DNA of 64,000 bases from Bacteroidia bacterium (GTDB taxonomy: Bacteria > Bacteroidota > Bacteroidia > J057). Shown here one piece after another: positions 1 through 7,876 of this stretch (positions within the stretch are counted from its first letter, which is position 1; every line of letters begins with the position of its first letter). Under the pieces are notes generated by a model. That model worked only from the letters and a program-made list of their open reading frames with translations. It searched no databases and was not told the DNA's origin. The DNA is taken from NCBI GenBank assembly GCA_030430575.1, contig JAUIKF010000012.1:79717-143716 (forward strand). The letters are read 5' to 3'. The position numbers and the translations under genes were made by a program.

Positions 1-417
1 TCGCCAGAGTTCGAACTATGGGTCTATGACCGAATAGAAGAGCTACTCACGAAAGGTCATACTTCCCTTTCTGGAATCCGTCCTGCAGGATTTGCGGAGA
101 CCTTGCGCTTGCTGGCAGCCCAATGGGAACAGCAGGATAAGATCAACTTTCGGGTAAGGAAAGAATTGGACAAAACGGCCGAACGACTACTAGAGGTAGA
201 AGCCAAAATCATTAGCTCAGACGAAAATTACTATATCATTGCCGGCTACTGCAATCTGATCAATATGCCTTGTCCGCTACAGCAAGCCCAAATATGGGGG
301 AAGGCCGCTACTATGATGAGCAAAAGGAAGAAGGTCTCCACTGGACTCGCACATGATGAGCGGTATGGGAAGGTAAGGACCTACCATAAGGATATATTGA
401 AGAAAGTGATCCGCTAA
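1..417 (+). CDS. KilA-N/antirepressor-like protein, C-terminal part
   Basis: The reading frame is open from the first base, so the start lies outside the window. About 138 residues are visible. The beginning (FELWVYDRIEELL) and the C-terminal block around YYIIAGYCNL, followed by a conserved AHDERYGKV-YH-DIL segment, resemble the C-terminal region of KilA-N or phage antirepressor-like proteins, which often act as DNA-binding regulators. The N-terminal DNA-binding part is not visible, so this rests on the tail only. A strong hairpin follows the stop. It may be a stray prophage gene or a domesticated regulator; nothing else phage-like is seen here. Confidence 0.55.
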   Translation, partial: SPEFELWVYDRIEELLTKGHTSLSGIRPAGFAETLRLLAAQWEQQDKINFRVRKELDKTAERLLEVEAKIISSDENYYIIAGYCNLINMPCPLQQAQIWGKAATMMSKRKKVSTGLAHDERYGKVRTYHKDILKKVIR

Positions 418-429
418 CCGCGAAAATCA

Positions 430-465
430 AAAACCCCGATGCGCGAATTCGCGCATCGGGGTTTT
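430..465. terminator. Perfect 36-bp palindrome, likely bidirectional terminator
   Basis: The sequence is a perfect palindrome: an A-tract, CCCCGATGCGCG, a central AATT, its complement, and a T-tract. A GC-rich stem with A and T runs at its ends is typical of intrinsic terminators that work on both strands. It sits 12 bases after the stop of the KilA-N-like gene. Confidence 0.8.
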
Positions 466-470
466 CATAT

Positions 471-516
471 CGTTCAAGTTCAAGGGTTCAATCGTTTAAG
501 CGTCGTTCCCTTGAAC
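471..516. repeat. TTCAA-rich simple repeat with hairpin
   Basis: This spacer carries repeats of GTTCAAG/GGTTCAA and a hairpin with arms TTCAAGGG (479-486) and CCCTTGAA (508-515). A similar GTTC/GAAC-rich stretch near 600-637 looks like a degenerate inverted copy. No gene is seen between 418 and 645 apart from the hairpins. Confidence 0.45.
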
Positions 517-527
517 CCCTATATAGC

Positions 528-563
528 AAAAACCGACCAACTACGTATAGATGGTCGGTTTTT
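528..563. terminator. Intrinsic terminator, probably for pdhA
   Basis: A 12-bp stem (AAAAACCGACCA pairing with TGGTCGGTTTTT) and a 12-base loop form a hairpin with A and T runs on its outer sides, so it can act in both directions. It lies about 80 bases beyond the end of the minus-strand pyruvate dehydrogenase gene. Confidence 0.75.
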
Positions 564-645
564 TAGCTGCCGCTCAAAATAGAAAGATCAATTAAACAGC
601 GCACGACGCTCGAACCCTGAACGTTCGAACAATCAAACTTTCCCT

Positions 646-1650
646 TTACTCCGTCACAAACGGATAGTCCCCGATGTACACATCTTCATATAGCTCTGAA
701 GGATCTGGATCGGGAGAGGTCTCGGCGAAAGTGACGCAAGCGTCTACAATTTCTTTGATTTCATCTTCTAGTTTATCGAAATCGGTGTCGTCGGCGAGCT
801 TGTGCTTGTCGCAATAGTGCTTCAATCCGATCAAAGGGTCCTGATCTTTGTATTGGTTCAGTTCATCGCGGGTACGGTACTTCATGGGGTCAGACATAGA
901 GTGACCACGATAGCGATAAGTTTTCATCTCGATGAACATAGGGCCTTTGCCACTGCGAACGTGTTTTACAGCTTTTTTCATCTCCTCAAAGACAGTGATC
1001 ACATCCATGCCATTGACAGGCTTGGAGGGCATATCAAATCCTCTTGCCATCTTATAGAGGTCGGTGACATTGGACGTACGCTCGACGGAGGTTCCCATCG
1101 CGTAGTGGTTGTTCTCTACGATGTAGAGGACAGGGAGCTTCCAGGTCATGGCCATGTTGAAGGCTTCGTGGAAAGCCCCTTGGCGCACAGCACCATCGCC
1201 CATGAGGCAGACACAGATATTGCCTGTCTTATTGTATTTCTCGGCGAAGGCGATGCCTGCACCCAGCGGAATCTGACCACCTACGATGCCGTGGCCGCCC
1301 GCAAAATTATTTTCCTTGGAGAAATAGTGCATAGAGCCTCCTTTGCCCTTAGAGCTGCCAGTGCGCTTCCCGTATAGCTCAGCCATGCACTCATTGGCAG
1401 ACATGCCACGGGCGAGCCCAAATCCATGATCACGATAAGCCGTGATGACGGTGTCATCTTTGGTGATGGCTGCTTCGATGCCCATCGCTACGGCCTCCTG
1501 GCCGATATAGAGGTGACAAAATCCACGGATTTTGCGCTGCATATAGAGCTGCCCTGCTTTTTCCTCAAAGCGGCGCATCAGGAGCATTTCACGGTACCAA
1601 TGGAGGATTTGTTCTTTGCTGTATGTCTTAGTTGCAGTAGACTTTGCCAT
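646..1650 (-). CDS. pdhA: Pyruvate dehydrogenase E1 component, alpha subunit
   Basis: The 334-residue protein matches the usual length of the E1 alpha subunit of the pyruvate dehydrogenase complex, which decarboxylates pyruvate with thiamine diphosphate in the cytoplasm and passes the acetyl group to E2. The TPP-binding motif starts at GDGAVRQGAFHEA (around residue 150) and ends with the ENN of YIVENN. The phosphorylation-loop region YRYRGHSMSDP is present, as is the N-terminal GFCHLYIGQEAVA block. The gene stands alone here; the beta subunit and E2 are not next to it, which is common in Bacteroidota. A TAATTTTG box lies upstream. A related branched-chain E1 alpha is possible but less likely. 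Confidence 0.93.
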   Translation of the reverse strand: MAKSTATKTYSKEQILHWYREMLLMRRFEEKAGQLYMQRKIRGFCHLYIGQEAVAMGIEAAITKDDTVITAYRDHGFGLARGMSANECMAELYGKRTGSSKGKGGSMHYFSKENNFAGGHGIVGGQIPLGAGIAFAEKYNKTGNICVCLMGDGAVRQGAFHEAFNMAMTWKLPVLYIVENNHYAMGTSVERTSNVTDLYKMARGFDMPSKPVNGMDVITVFEEMKKAVKHVRSGKGPMFIEMKTYRYRGHSMSDPMKYRTRDELNQYKDQDPLIGLKHYCDKHKLADDTDFDKLEDEIKEIVDACVTFAETSPDPDPSELYEDVYIGDYPFVTE

Positions 1651-1718
1651 AAGATTAAGTGCCTAGATAAATTAGCATGAATATAGAGCCGCTAAGATCG
1701 GAATACCCTTTCAAATTA

Positions 1719-1726
1719 CAAAATTA
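1719..1726 (-). promoter_or_regulatory. Possible Bacteroidota -7 box of pdhA
   Basis: Read on the minus strand this is TAATTTTG, a match to the Bacteroidota -7 consensus TAnnTTTG, about 70 bases before the pdhA start. I saw no clear -33 TTG at the expected distance, so it is a candidate only. Confidence 0.4.
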
Positions 1727-1854
1727 GAAGAGGTTCTAGGTCTTCGAGGTTAAGGCTTGTCATTCAGGAAGGGGACGCTTGTTACATAATTTTTTTATAT
1801 TAGACATTAATTGTTTTCCAAAATGGCCAAAATATCATAACAGAAATAATCACA

Positions 1855-2658
1855 ATGAACAAACTTACCTGGAATTTATGGCGCATGATTGTACTTCTAG
1901 GGGTATCTCTTATCTTTTGTAGGAGTTGTATAGATAAGGATTTAACGATGACCATTGAGTCTATCGATCTTGAATTGCAACATGTGGGTCTAGACTCTGC
2001 AACCTTCATTGGTACTGTAACTACGAATACTCCAACAATCATCGACAATGTGGGCATATGTTTTATATCAGAAGACGACTTTGATCCCTTCAACGACAAC
2101 CTTCCTACTATCTATGACAATGATTATTATAGAGCGGGAGAAGGAGCTGGAAGCTTCACCGTTGTTATATCAGACCTTAAGCCTGGGAAATTGTATCATG
2201 TGAGAGGGTATGCCCACAATCAACGTAACGTCATATATGGTGAAGTAATCCCCTTTATTGCAGGCAACCCAATTTTCACCCCCCCTTGTAACCCAAAGGC
2301 TAATACGGTAACGTTCAATTTTGTTGAGCGAAAATTTGGTAATGAGGTAAGAGAGGTAAACGGAATTGATCATACTATTATAGGGTCTGATTCCCCTGTA
2401 GAAATGGAAATCAGATTTTCTGACCCACCCAAATCTGGAATATATAAAATCGCACATCGCGTAGCGTCCTTAAATGCAAGGACTTGCAAGATTTGGATAA
2501 GTCTTCTTACAGATGATTTTTATGGAGAAGAAGGAGCGGATGTATATGTAGAGAGATTTGGGTTAGACAAGTATAGTGTGACGTTTTGTGAGATAAGATT
2601 CAGCTCTCGTACATCCTCCCATGTGGAAGTTACAAGTGGCAATTTAACCATCGACTAG
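1855..2658 (+). CDS. Secreted FN3-like protein, probable lipoprotein
   Basis: This 267-residue protein has an N-terminal hydrophobic segment ending in a cysteine-rich stretch (FCRSC), which could be a weak lipobox or a signal peptide site. Residues about 35-140 look like the fibronectin type III-like domains found in many Bacteroidota surface lipoproteins: a VGICFISEDD strand, then DLKPGKLYHVRGYA, the typical 'L.PGT.Y.vRaYA' turn. The second half has no family I recognise. Its stop overlaps the stop of the convergent glycosyltransferase gene by four bases. A role at the cell surface is likely; the exact function is unknown. Confidence 0.6.
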   Translation: MNKLTWNLWRMIVLLGVSLIFCRSCIDKDLTMTIESIDLELQHVGLDSATFIGTVTTNTPTIIDNVGICFISEDDFDPFNDNLPTIYDNDYYRAGEGAGSFTVVISDLKPGKLYHVRGYAHNQRNVIYGEVIPFIAGNPIFTPPCNPKANTVTFNFVERKFGNEVREVNGIDHTIIGSDSPVEMEIRFSDPPKSGIYKIAHRVASLNARTCKIWISLLTDDFYGEEGADVYVERFGLDKYSVTFCEIRFSSRTSSHVEVTSGNLTID

Positions 2659-4334
2659 GCCTTCTTCACATTAAGCGCAAATGGCTTCCTTTTATCAAAA
2701 AGGGAATGGTAATAAGGATCCTTAAAATCTGGATATCGCGCTAGAAAATGGGCATATTCTGTGGTTTCAGGCATGCCCTTACGGCTTTTGCTCTCAAAAT
2801 GTCGTAAGAGAGCTTGGCTCGCCAAGACCGTGCGTTTGCCAGCTTTCGCGGCTCGTAGACAGAGGTCAATGTCATTGAAGGACAAGGGGAAATCCTTTTC
2901 GTCCAATCCGCCTAACTCGTTGTACAACGCTTTGGAAATCAGGAGACACGCGCCTGTCACAGCGCTGAAATTGGCGCTTACTTGGGTGTGATAAGGGGAA
3001 TCTACTTCTTCTTCCGTTTGATTCCTGAAAAAGTGCACAGGCCAACCTGGTTTTTCGCCTGTATGCAGGCCTAAGCCTATGCCGGCATGCTGAATCTTCC
3101 CATCCGGGAACTGGAGTTTGGCGCCCACGATGCCCACGCCTGGCAGGCTGTGATAACCGACCATCTGAGAGAGCCAGTTGGGGGAGAGGACCTCGGTATC
3201 ATCGTTGAGCAGGAGGAGGAGTTCTCCGTTGGCGGATTTTGCGCCTTGGTTGTTGATATGGGAAAATGAAAAGCCTTGGGCTTCATTGGGGATGGTGATT
3301 ACCTGAAATGGGGGACGTTCGTCCAATTCCTGTAAGTATTTAAGGTTTTTTTTGTCAGTCGAGTCATTGTCCAGAATCAACACTTCATAGTTGGTGTAGG
3401 TCGTATGTGCGAGCGAATCGATACATCTTTTGAGGGTGCGATAGTGATTTTTGGTAGGAATCATGAGAGTGACCAAAGGACCTGTGTGTGGCCATTCCAA
3501 ATGGTAAAGTGGCTGATGAGGCTGGGCAAAAGGAGGCGGTGAGACCACTTTCGCTAACGATTGGAGATGATCCAAATGGGCTTGAAGAACGGCCTTTCCT
3601 TTTGCCCTATCAGCCTCAGAAAGGGCGTCGTCTGGCGCGCTTTTGTGATACAAGATTTGAGGTATGTGAACAAAGCAAAAGTTTTGCGCCATTGCTCTTA
3701 AACAGAAATCCCACCAGGCATTTTTGCCTAAATGTTTATTTTTTCCTCCTAATTCATCCCAACATGCTTTTTTCACTGCCAAGGGCTGACGGATATAGTT
3801 ATAAGCCAATAATCGCTCGGGCGACCAGGGCCATTTGAAGTCAGGGGTATGCCTATGTCCGTTTTGTGCCATCACATCCTCATCACAGTAAAAGAGGTCT
3901 CCTGCTGGGTGTTGATTGAGGTAATCAACAAGGTCAAAAAGTGCCAAAGGAGACAACAGGTTGCCGTTTGGGACAAATACGATGAAATCACATGGTGGCT
4001 GATGGATGGAGTCTAGGATATACCAATCCGTATAGATCTGCGCCTGTAAAGCGTCCATCGTGCGCGCTTCGGGAGGGCCCTCCTCCAGCCAGATTCCTAT
4101 TTGGGGTTTATGGGCAAATGATTTTTGCTGTAGGCCTGAATGATGAGGTTGACGAGCGAGCCATTGGGGATACAGCTCATGATTTTGCTGACCGCAATAG
4201 TGCTCGATGGTGGGGATATTGGTGCCTTTGAGCAGGCGAAGGAGGTTGCGAAAGATCTGTCCTGGCGACTCGCGCCGCAAGGCGCGGAGGAGGGTTTTAA
4301 AGTTTTGTTGATTGATGTGGCGGAGCCAGGACAT
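2655..4334 (-). CDS. GT2 glycosyltransferase (rhamnosyltransferase-like)
   Basis: This 559-residue protein carries a GT-A catalytic domain of family 2 in its second half, starting at PLVTLMIPTKNH, with LILDNDSTD and then the metal-binding region LLLLNDDTEVLSP, a family-typical stretch. GAKLQFPDGKIQHAG and the late DIDLCLRAAKAGKRTV acceptor-side block are also typical. The N-terminal ~270 residues hold a second, degenerate GT-like region with YCDEDVMAQNGHRHTPDFK. The protein is paralogous to the N-terminal part of the gene starting at 16082, which shares CDED, HTP-K-WSPE-LLAYNYIR and the whole GT2 core. It probably adds sugars to a surface glycan, although it sits 12 kb from the main cluster. 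Confidence 0.85.
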   Translation of the reverse strand: MSWLRHINQQNFKTLLRALRRESPGQIFRNLLRLLKGTNIPTIEHYCGQQNHELYPQWLARQPHHSGLQQKSFAHKPQIGIWLEEGPPEARTMDALQAQIYTDWYILDSIHQPPCDFIVFVPNGNLLSPLALFDLVDYLNQHPAGDLFYCDEDVMAQNGHRHTPDFKWPWSPERLLAYNYIRQPLAVKKACWDELGGKNKHLGKNAWWDFCLRAMAQNFCFVHIPQILYHKSAPDDALSEADRAKGKAVLQAHLDHLQSLAKVVSPPPFAQPHQPLYHLEWPHTGPLVTLMIPTKNHYRTLKRCIDSLAHTTYTNYEVLILDNDSTDKKNLKYLQELDERPPFQVITIPNEAQGFSFSHINNQGAKSANGELLLLLNDDTEVLSPNWLSQMVGYHSLPGVGIVGAKLQFPDGKIQHAGIGLGLHTGEKPGWPVHFFRNQTEEEVDSPYHTQVSANFSAVTGACLLISKALYNELGGLDEKDFPLSFNDIDLCLRAAKAGKRTVLASQALLRHFESKSRKGMPETTEYAHFLARYPDFKDPYYHSLFDKRKPFALNVKKA

Positions 4335-4372
4335 GTATTGAGCTATTTTGCGTCAGTGTGGAGGGAAGACAA

Positions 4373-4439
4373 ACCACAGATTACACAGATTCTCACGGAT
4401 TTTCTTCTTTCATCTGTGCAAATCTGGCTAATCCGTGGT
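4373..4439. repeat. Long imperfect inverted repeat (ACCACAGATT type)
   Basis: The left arm ACCACAGATTACACAGATT and the right arm ending CTAATCCGTGGT are reverse complements with a few mismatches, and could fold into a ~67-base hairpin. Repeats of this kind, with the words CACAGATT and AATCTGTG, are familiar as dispersed intergenic elements in Bacteroidota genomes. It lies between the glycosyltransferase start and the response regulator end. Confidence 0.6.
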
Positions 4440-4468
4440 GAATGTTATATGCTCACTCCACGAAATGA

Positions 4469-5158
4469 TTAATATACCAACTTATATCCAATGCCTCTGA
4501 CATTGAGGATCTCGATCTGCGGATCGTGCTTGAGGTACTTGCGTAGCTTGGTGATGAACACATCCATACTCCGGCCATTGAAGAACGAATCATCGCCCCA
4601 CAATAAGTCAAGGACGTATTTCCGCTCTAGCACCTGATTTTGGTGCTGACACAATAGCCTCAATAATTCGCTCTCCCGATGGGTGAGCTTTTTCCCTTCG
4701 CCTTGAAAAGAGAGCATCTGCTTTTGAGGTTCAAAGGTATAATGGCCGATTTCAAAGCTCGTTGGGGCTGTTTCCTGGGGGTTAGTGGAGGTTTGCCTCC
4801 GTAAGAGCGCCTTGATCCGAACGATCAGTTCCTCCATGCTAAAGGGCTTTTTTACGTAATCGTTGGCACCGATCTCAAACCCTTTTACGACGTCGGCTGT
4901 CTGACTGCGCGCCGTCAGGAAGATCAGGGGGATATGCGGATCTTCTGCACGAATATCCCGCGCAAGGGCAAATCCGTCGCGTTCGGGCATCATGATGTCC
5001 AGGACGCACACATCCGGACGAGCCGTCTTATACGCATTCCACCCTGTGACGCCATTTTCACAATAAATCACCTCAAAATCCCTGACTTCCAGGCTTTCTT
5101 TCACAATCTGTCCCAGGGTAGTTTCGTCCTCTACCAGCAATAATTTTATTTTATCCAT
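4469..5158 (-). CDS. OmpR/PhoB-family response regulator
   Basis: A receiver domain (residues 1-120) has the acidic pair ED at 10-11, the phospho-acceptor D54 in CVLDIMMPERDG, and the conserved lysine in VKKPF. A C-terminal winged-helix domain follows (LTHRESELLRLL ... GRSMDVFITKLRKYL ... NVRGIGYKLVY), so the protein is a DNA-binding transcription factor. I chose the ATG giving MDKIKLLLVEDE, because seven residues upstream of it look non-conserved. It lies about 100 bases after the partner histidine kinase and is probably co-transcribed. Its likely target is the TAAC repeat region at 6767-6801. Confidence 0.92.
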   Translation of the reverse strand: MDKIKLLLVEDETTLGQIVKESLEVRDFEVIYCENGVTGWNAYKTARPDVCVLDIMMPERDGFALARDIRAEDPHIPLIFLTARSQTADVVKGFEIGANDYVKKPFSMEELIVRIKALLRRQTSTNPQETAPTSFEIGHYTFEPQKQMLSFQGEGKKLTHRESELLRLLCQHQNQVLERKYVLDLLWGDDSFFNGRSMDVFITKLRKYLKHDPQIEILNVRGIGYKLVY

Positions 5159-5170
5159 AATTCCTGGGGA

Positions 5171-5258
5171 ATAAATCAAAATTAAAATGAAAGTTAAAAT
5201 GAAAACTTGTCCTGAGTCTTCGAAGGATCAGAACTGACTATCAGTGTTTTATAAATCA
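5171..5258. repeat. Intergenic repeat with CTGACTATCAG hairpin, copy A
   Basis: This kinase-regulator spacer holds ATCAAAATTAAAAT and GAAAGTTAAA words, a GTCCTGAGTCTTCGAAGGATCAG hairpin-like stretch, and ACTGA-CTA-TCAGT (5233-5245). The same words in the same order recur at 18503-18600, so the two spacers appear to share a dispersed repeat. No coding potential is seen. Confidence 0.45.
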
Positions 5259-6725
5259 TCATTTTACTTTATTGATATTCCTGGGTATTGTGATGGTGAA
5301 TTCACTTCCTTCACCTAAGGTGCTTTTGAGGGAAATCTCTCCTCCATGAAGGTCCACAATTTTTTTGACATAGCTCAGCCCCAGCCCAAAGCCCTTGACG
5401 GGATGGAGGTCTCCTGTCGGGACGCGAAAAAACTTTTCGAAGACCTGCTTCTGGTGTGCTGGCGAGATGCCAATGCCATGGTCTTTGACAAGGATATAGA
5501 CGTTGTCAATATCGTCCCATGCCCTCACTTGAATGAAGGGAGAAGCGCCTGAATACTTAATGGCATTGTCCAATAAATTTGTCAATACATGCCCCAATAA
5601 GGATTTGTCCACTGATATGATAGGCTGGTTGAGGTCATCTATGAGGCGAACAGTCACCGTCTTCTTTTGTGAAAAATGATATGGTTCTGCCAAATCTTTC
5701 AGCATCTTTCCCAAGTCCGTTTCCACCTTGTTGAGGTGGATTTTGCCTCGATCAAAAGCCGCGATCTGCAGGACTTTTTCCACCATTTGCTCCAGTTTCT
5801 GGAGCTGCTGTTTGGAGATCGCCAAATACTTTTCGGTTTTTTCGGCATCCTGGAGGACTCCAAAGTGTTGCATAGCTTCCACTACCGTAGACACCGTTGC
5901 AATAGGGGTTTTCAGTTCGTGGGTCATATTGTTGATGAAATCGGTCTTGATGTCGGAGAGTTTTTTCTGACGAAAGATGAGGCGAAGCATATAAAATAAG
6001 CAGCCCAATGTGATAGCGATCAAAAAAGCAGACAATGCAAGGGCAAGCCACATTTCTCGAAAGAGGTGCCAGGTTTGGGTGGGGAAATAGACCCGAATGT
6101 GCGTGCCTGGAAACATGCCCATGGGACTGAGTTTGATGGCTTCTTCCATCCAGACTTCTGTCTGATAGGGATGAGTAGAGATGATCAGGCTATCATCCTT
6201 ATCAAAAATCGCCAGCTCAAATGGAATGTCAAGTTTGAGTGTATCAAAGGAAAAATGAGCCAAGCTATCTAATGCCCCAATCAACCGTTTGGGGTTTTCT
6301 TCCCTTGGGTCTATCATGGCGTCAAAAAATCCCTTCATCATTTTGGCCATGAACTGCCAGGAGGTATCTGAATCCATTAGCTGATTGATGTCGCCCTTGG
6401 TACGGGTACTATCTTTATTGGCTTGGCCAGTAGCAGCAGCTATAAAAGCAGAATCGGCGCCTGTCAGCTCGGCAGTATTTCGCGAAATAGGGGCCTCATG
6501 GGCCACTGTATCCTCTATGAAAGGGTATCCCAATTTCCTGAAGTATTCTGTAGAAGGCGGCACGACAAAATCGAGGAAGGCTCGATTCAACACACCCGAG
6601 ATAGAATCCTCGAAGGAAGCTTGCTCGATCTGAAAGCGATTGTACAGCCAATAGGCTTGTACGCCCAAGACCCCCATGACTGAAAGGGTCATTAACGCTA
6701 CTACGTATCGAATTCGCTTTTCCAC
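5259..6725 (-). CDS. Membrane sensor histidine kinase
   Basis: This 488-residue kinase has one membrane segment at residues 7-28 and a second at about 228-250, leaving a ~200-residue periplasmic sensor region between them with no recognisable domain. The HisKA domain has H269 in NNMTHELKTPIA. The ATPase domain has N-box LLDNAIKYSG, G1 DHGIGIS, F-box FEKFFRV and G2 GFGLGLSY. It starts with GTG; a TAAGTTTG box lies only five bases before it. It would phosphorylate the regulator encoded just downstream. Its signal is unknown, and the location beside a GLPGLI gene suggests an envelope cue. Confidence 0.92.
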   Translation of the reverse strand: MEKRIRYVVALMTLSVMGVLGVQAYWLYNRFQIEQASFEDSISGVLNRAFLDFVVPPSTEYFRKLGYPFIEDTVAHEAPISRNTAELTGADSAFIAAATGQANKDSTRTKGDINQLMDSDTSWQFMAKMMKGFFDAMIDPREENPKRLIGALDSLAHFSFDTLKLDIPFELAIFDKDDSLIISTHPYQTEVWMEEAIKLSPMGMFPGTHIRVYFPTQTWHLFREMWLALALSAFLIAITLGCLFYMLRLIFRQKKLSDIKTDFINNMTHELKTPIATVSTVVEAMQHFGVLQDAEKTEKYLAISKQQLQKLEQMVEKVLQIAAFDRGKIHLNKVETDLGKMLKDLAEPYHFSQKKTVTVRLIDDLNQPIISVDKSLLGHVLTNLLDNAIKYSGASPFIQVRAWDDIDNVYILVKDHGIGISPAHQKQVFEKFFRVPTGDLHPVKGFGLGLSYVKKIVDLHGGEISLKSTLGEGSEFTITIPRNINKVK

Positions 6726-6729
6726 GAAT

Positions 6730-6737
6730 CAAACTTA
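6730..6737 (-). promoter_or_regulatory. Possible -7 box of the kinase-regulator operon
   Basis: On the minus strand this reads TAAGTTTG, matching TAnnTTTG. It ends five bases before the GTG start, which would give a leaderless or nearly leaderless mRNA. A -33 element was not identified. Confidence 0.4.
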
Positions 6738-6766
6738 ACACGATTTTGACAAATGAGGAGAGCTGT

Positions 6767-6801
6767 TAACAAATGATAACACTTTATAACCATGTGTTAA
6801 C
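6767..6801. promoter_or_regulatory. TAAC direct repeats, candidate response-regulator operator
   Basis: TAAC occurs at 6767, 6777, 6787 and 6798, spaced 10, 10 and 11 bases, about one helical turn each. OmpR/PhoB-type regulators typically bind such direct repeats. The outer copies also form an imperfect inverted repeat (GTTAACAAATG at 6765, CATGTGTTAAC at 6791). The site lies between the two divergent promoter boxes of the kinase and the GLPGLI gene, so it could control both. Confidence 0.5.
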
Positions 6802-6823
6802 CATCATGCCTGGATATCAGGCG

Positions 6824-6831
6824 TAGGTTTG
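6824..6831 (+). promoter_or_regulatory. Possible -7 box of the GLPGLI gene
   Basis: TAGGTTTG matches the Bacteroidota -7 consensus TAnnTTTG and lies 37 bases before the ATG. The TAAC repeats end 23 bases upstream, a fitting place for an activator. No clear -33 TTG is seen. Confidence 0.45.
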
Positions 6832-6868
6832 AGAAACGATTTTTCTTTAACCTATAACCCAACAAATC

Positions 6869-7639
6869 ATGTTATCTCCTAAAACGTTTCTCTCGACTTT
6901 ATTCCTCTTGTTATTTGCCTATACCACTATCGCCCAATCTCTCGAAGAAGGGAAGATCGTATATGCCCAAACAATGAACTATGGCGCCTGGATGGGATCA
7001 GACACGACTCCCGAGCTGTCAGAAAAAGTGACTGCGGTGATGGAACAGTTTTTTCCCTCCATGGACCAACTTCAACTCACCCTTTATTTTGACGAGCAAC
7101 AGTATGTGGCCAGAGATGATAATTTTAGTACCCAAAACGCGTTTGGAGGCGTTTTCCAAAAAATGGGAGGAGGGGAGACTTATTTCAATAAAGAGGCGAT
7201 GGTATTGACAACTATTCACGTATTTGATGGCCAAAAATATCGGATAGATAGCCTAGTCAATAGCTCTCCCCTGGTCAAAAAAGAAGATACTACGTGCCTC
7301 ATTTTAGGCTATACTTGCCACAAAGCCATCATCACCACGAACCACCACACCATGACGGTGTGGTATACCCCCGACCTTCCCGCAGGCTATTCGCCTACTG
7401 GCTATTGTGCCGTGGATGGGCTTGTATTGGCTGTAGAGACAGATGCCATGTCGTATGAAGCGATCGAAATCACTGCCGCAAAATGGCCCGGCGTAGATTA
7501 TTCAGATTGCCTGGTGACTACTCATGCCGAAATGAATGCCCGAGTCATGGAATTGATGAAGGAGGAAATGCCTAAGTTTTTTGAAAGTGAGCAATTGCAG
7601 GCTTTGCTTGACTCACTTGAGCAGGTGAAGGATGAGTGA
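6869..7639 (+). CDS. GLPGLI family secreted protein
   Basis: A 256-residue protein with a clear signal peptide (residues 1-22, ending IAQ). The body fits the Bacteroidota GLPGLI family: an early 'EGKIVYAQTMNY' strand, a LGYTCHKAIIT segment with the conserved cysteine, then TVWYTPDLPAGYSPTGYCAVDGLVLAVE, which covers the region after which the family is named (here the usual P-G-P-G-L reads A-V-D-G-L). The molecular function of the family is not known; it is periplasmic or outer-membrane associated. It is divergent from the two-component system and probably regulated by it, because the TAAC repeats lie between them. Confidence 0.75.
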   Translation: MLSPKTFLSTLFLLLFAYTTIAQSLEEGKIVYAQTMNYGAWMGSDTTPELSEKVTAVMEQFFPSMDQLQLTLYFDEQQYVARDDNFSTQNAFGGVFQKMGGGETYFNKEAMVLTTIHVFDGQKYRIDSLVNSSPLVKKEDTTCLILGYTCHKAIITTNHHTMTVWYTPDLPAGYSPTGYCAVDGLVLAVETDAMSYEAIEITAAKWPGVDYSDCLVTTHAEMNARVMELMKEEMPKFFESEQLQALLDSLEQVKDE

Positions 7640-7654
7640 GATCGTTTTGGTTCT

Positions 7655-7819
7655 TTGCCAAGGTCAAAAAAGAAGCTTTTCTTCTACGCGCTGATATTCC
7701 TTATTGGGCTCAATGTATACGGCTTTTTACTCGGGCTAAAGTATAATACGTTCAGGAATACTTCTGTACAATTGCATGAAATTTATTTCTTTTCCATCTT
7801 TACCGAGATGGAAGGCTAA
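7655..7819 (+). CDS. Possible small single-span membrane protein
   Basis: A 54-codon frame opens with TTG (PRSKKKLFFY...) 15 bases after the GLPGLI stop. It has a basic N-terminus, a hydrophobic segment (FFYALIFLIGLNVYGFLLGL region) and a short polar tail ending FTEMEG. It lies just before the MBOAT gene and in the same direction. No ATG is available, and no family is recognised. It could be a true micro-protein, or a leftover; the membrane-like composition is the only support. Confidence 0.3.
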   Translation: MPRSKKKLFFYALIFLIGLNVYGFLLGLKYNTFRNTSVQLHEIYFFSIFTEMEG

Positions 7820-7876
7820 ACCCTAAATGCCACAGCTTATGATTTGAAAAAAGACGAAAAACCCCTCCTAAGCACT

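Noticed and set aside
802..1377. Long plus-strand reading frame opposite pdhA
   Set aside because: It is antisense to a well-conserved gene, has no recognisable motif, and follows from the codon pattern of pdhA.
7636..7750. GTG-started frame overlapping the possible micro-protein
   Set aside because: Composition is mixed and not membrane-like, and it stops quickly; the other frame is more plausible.
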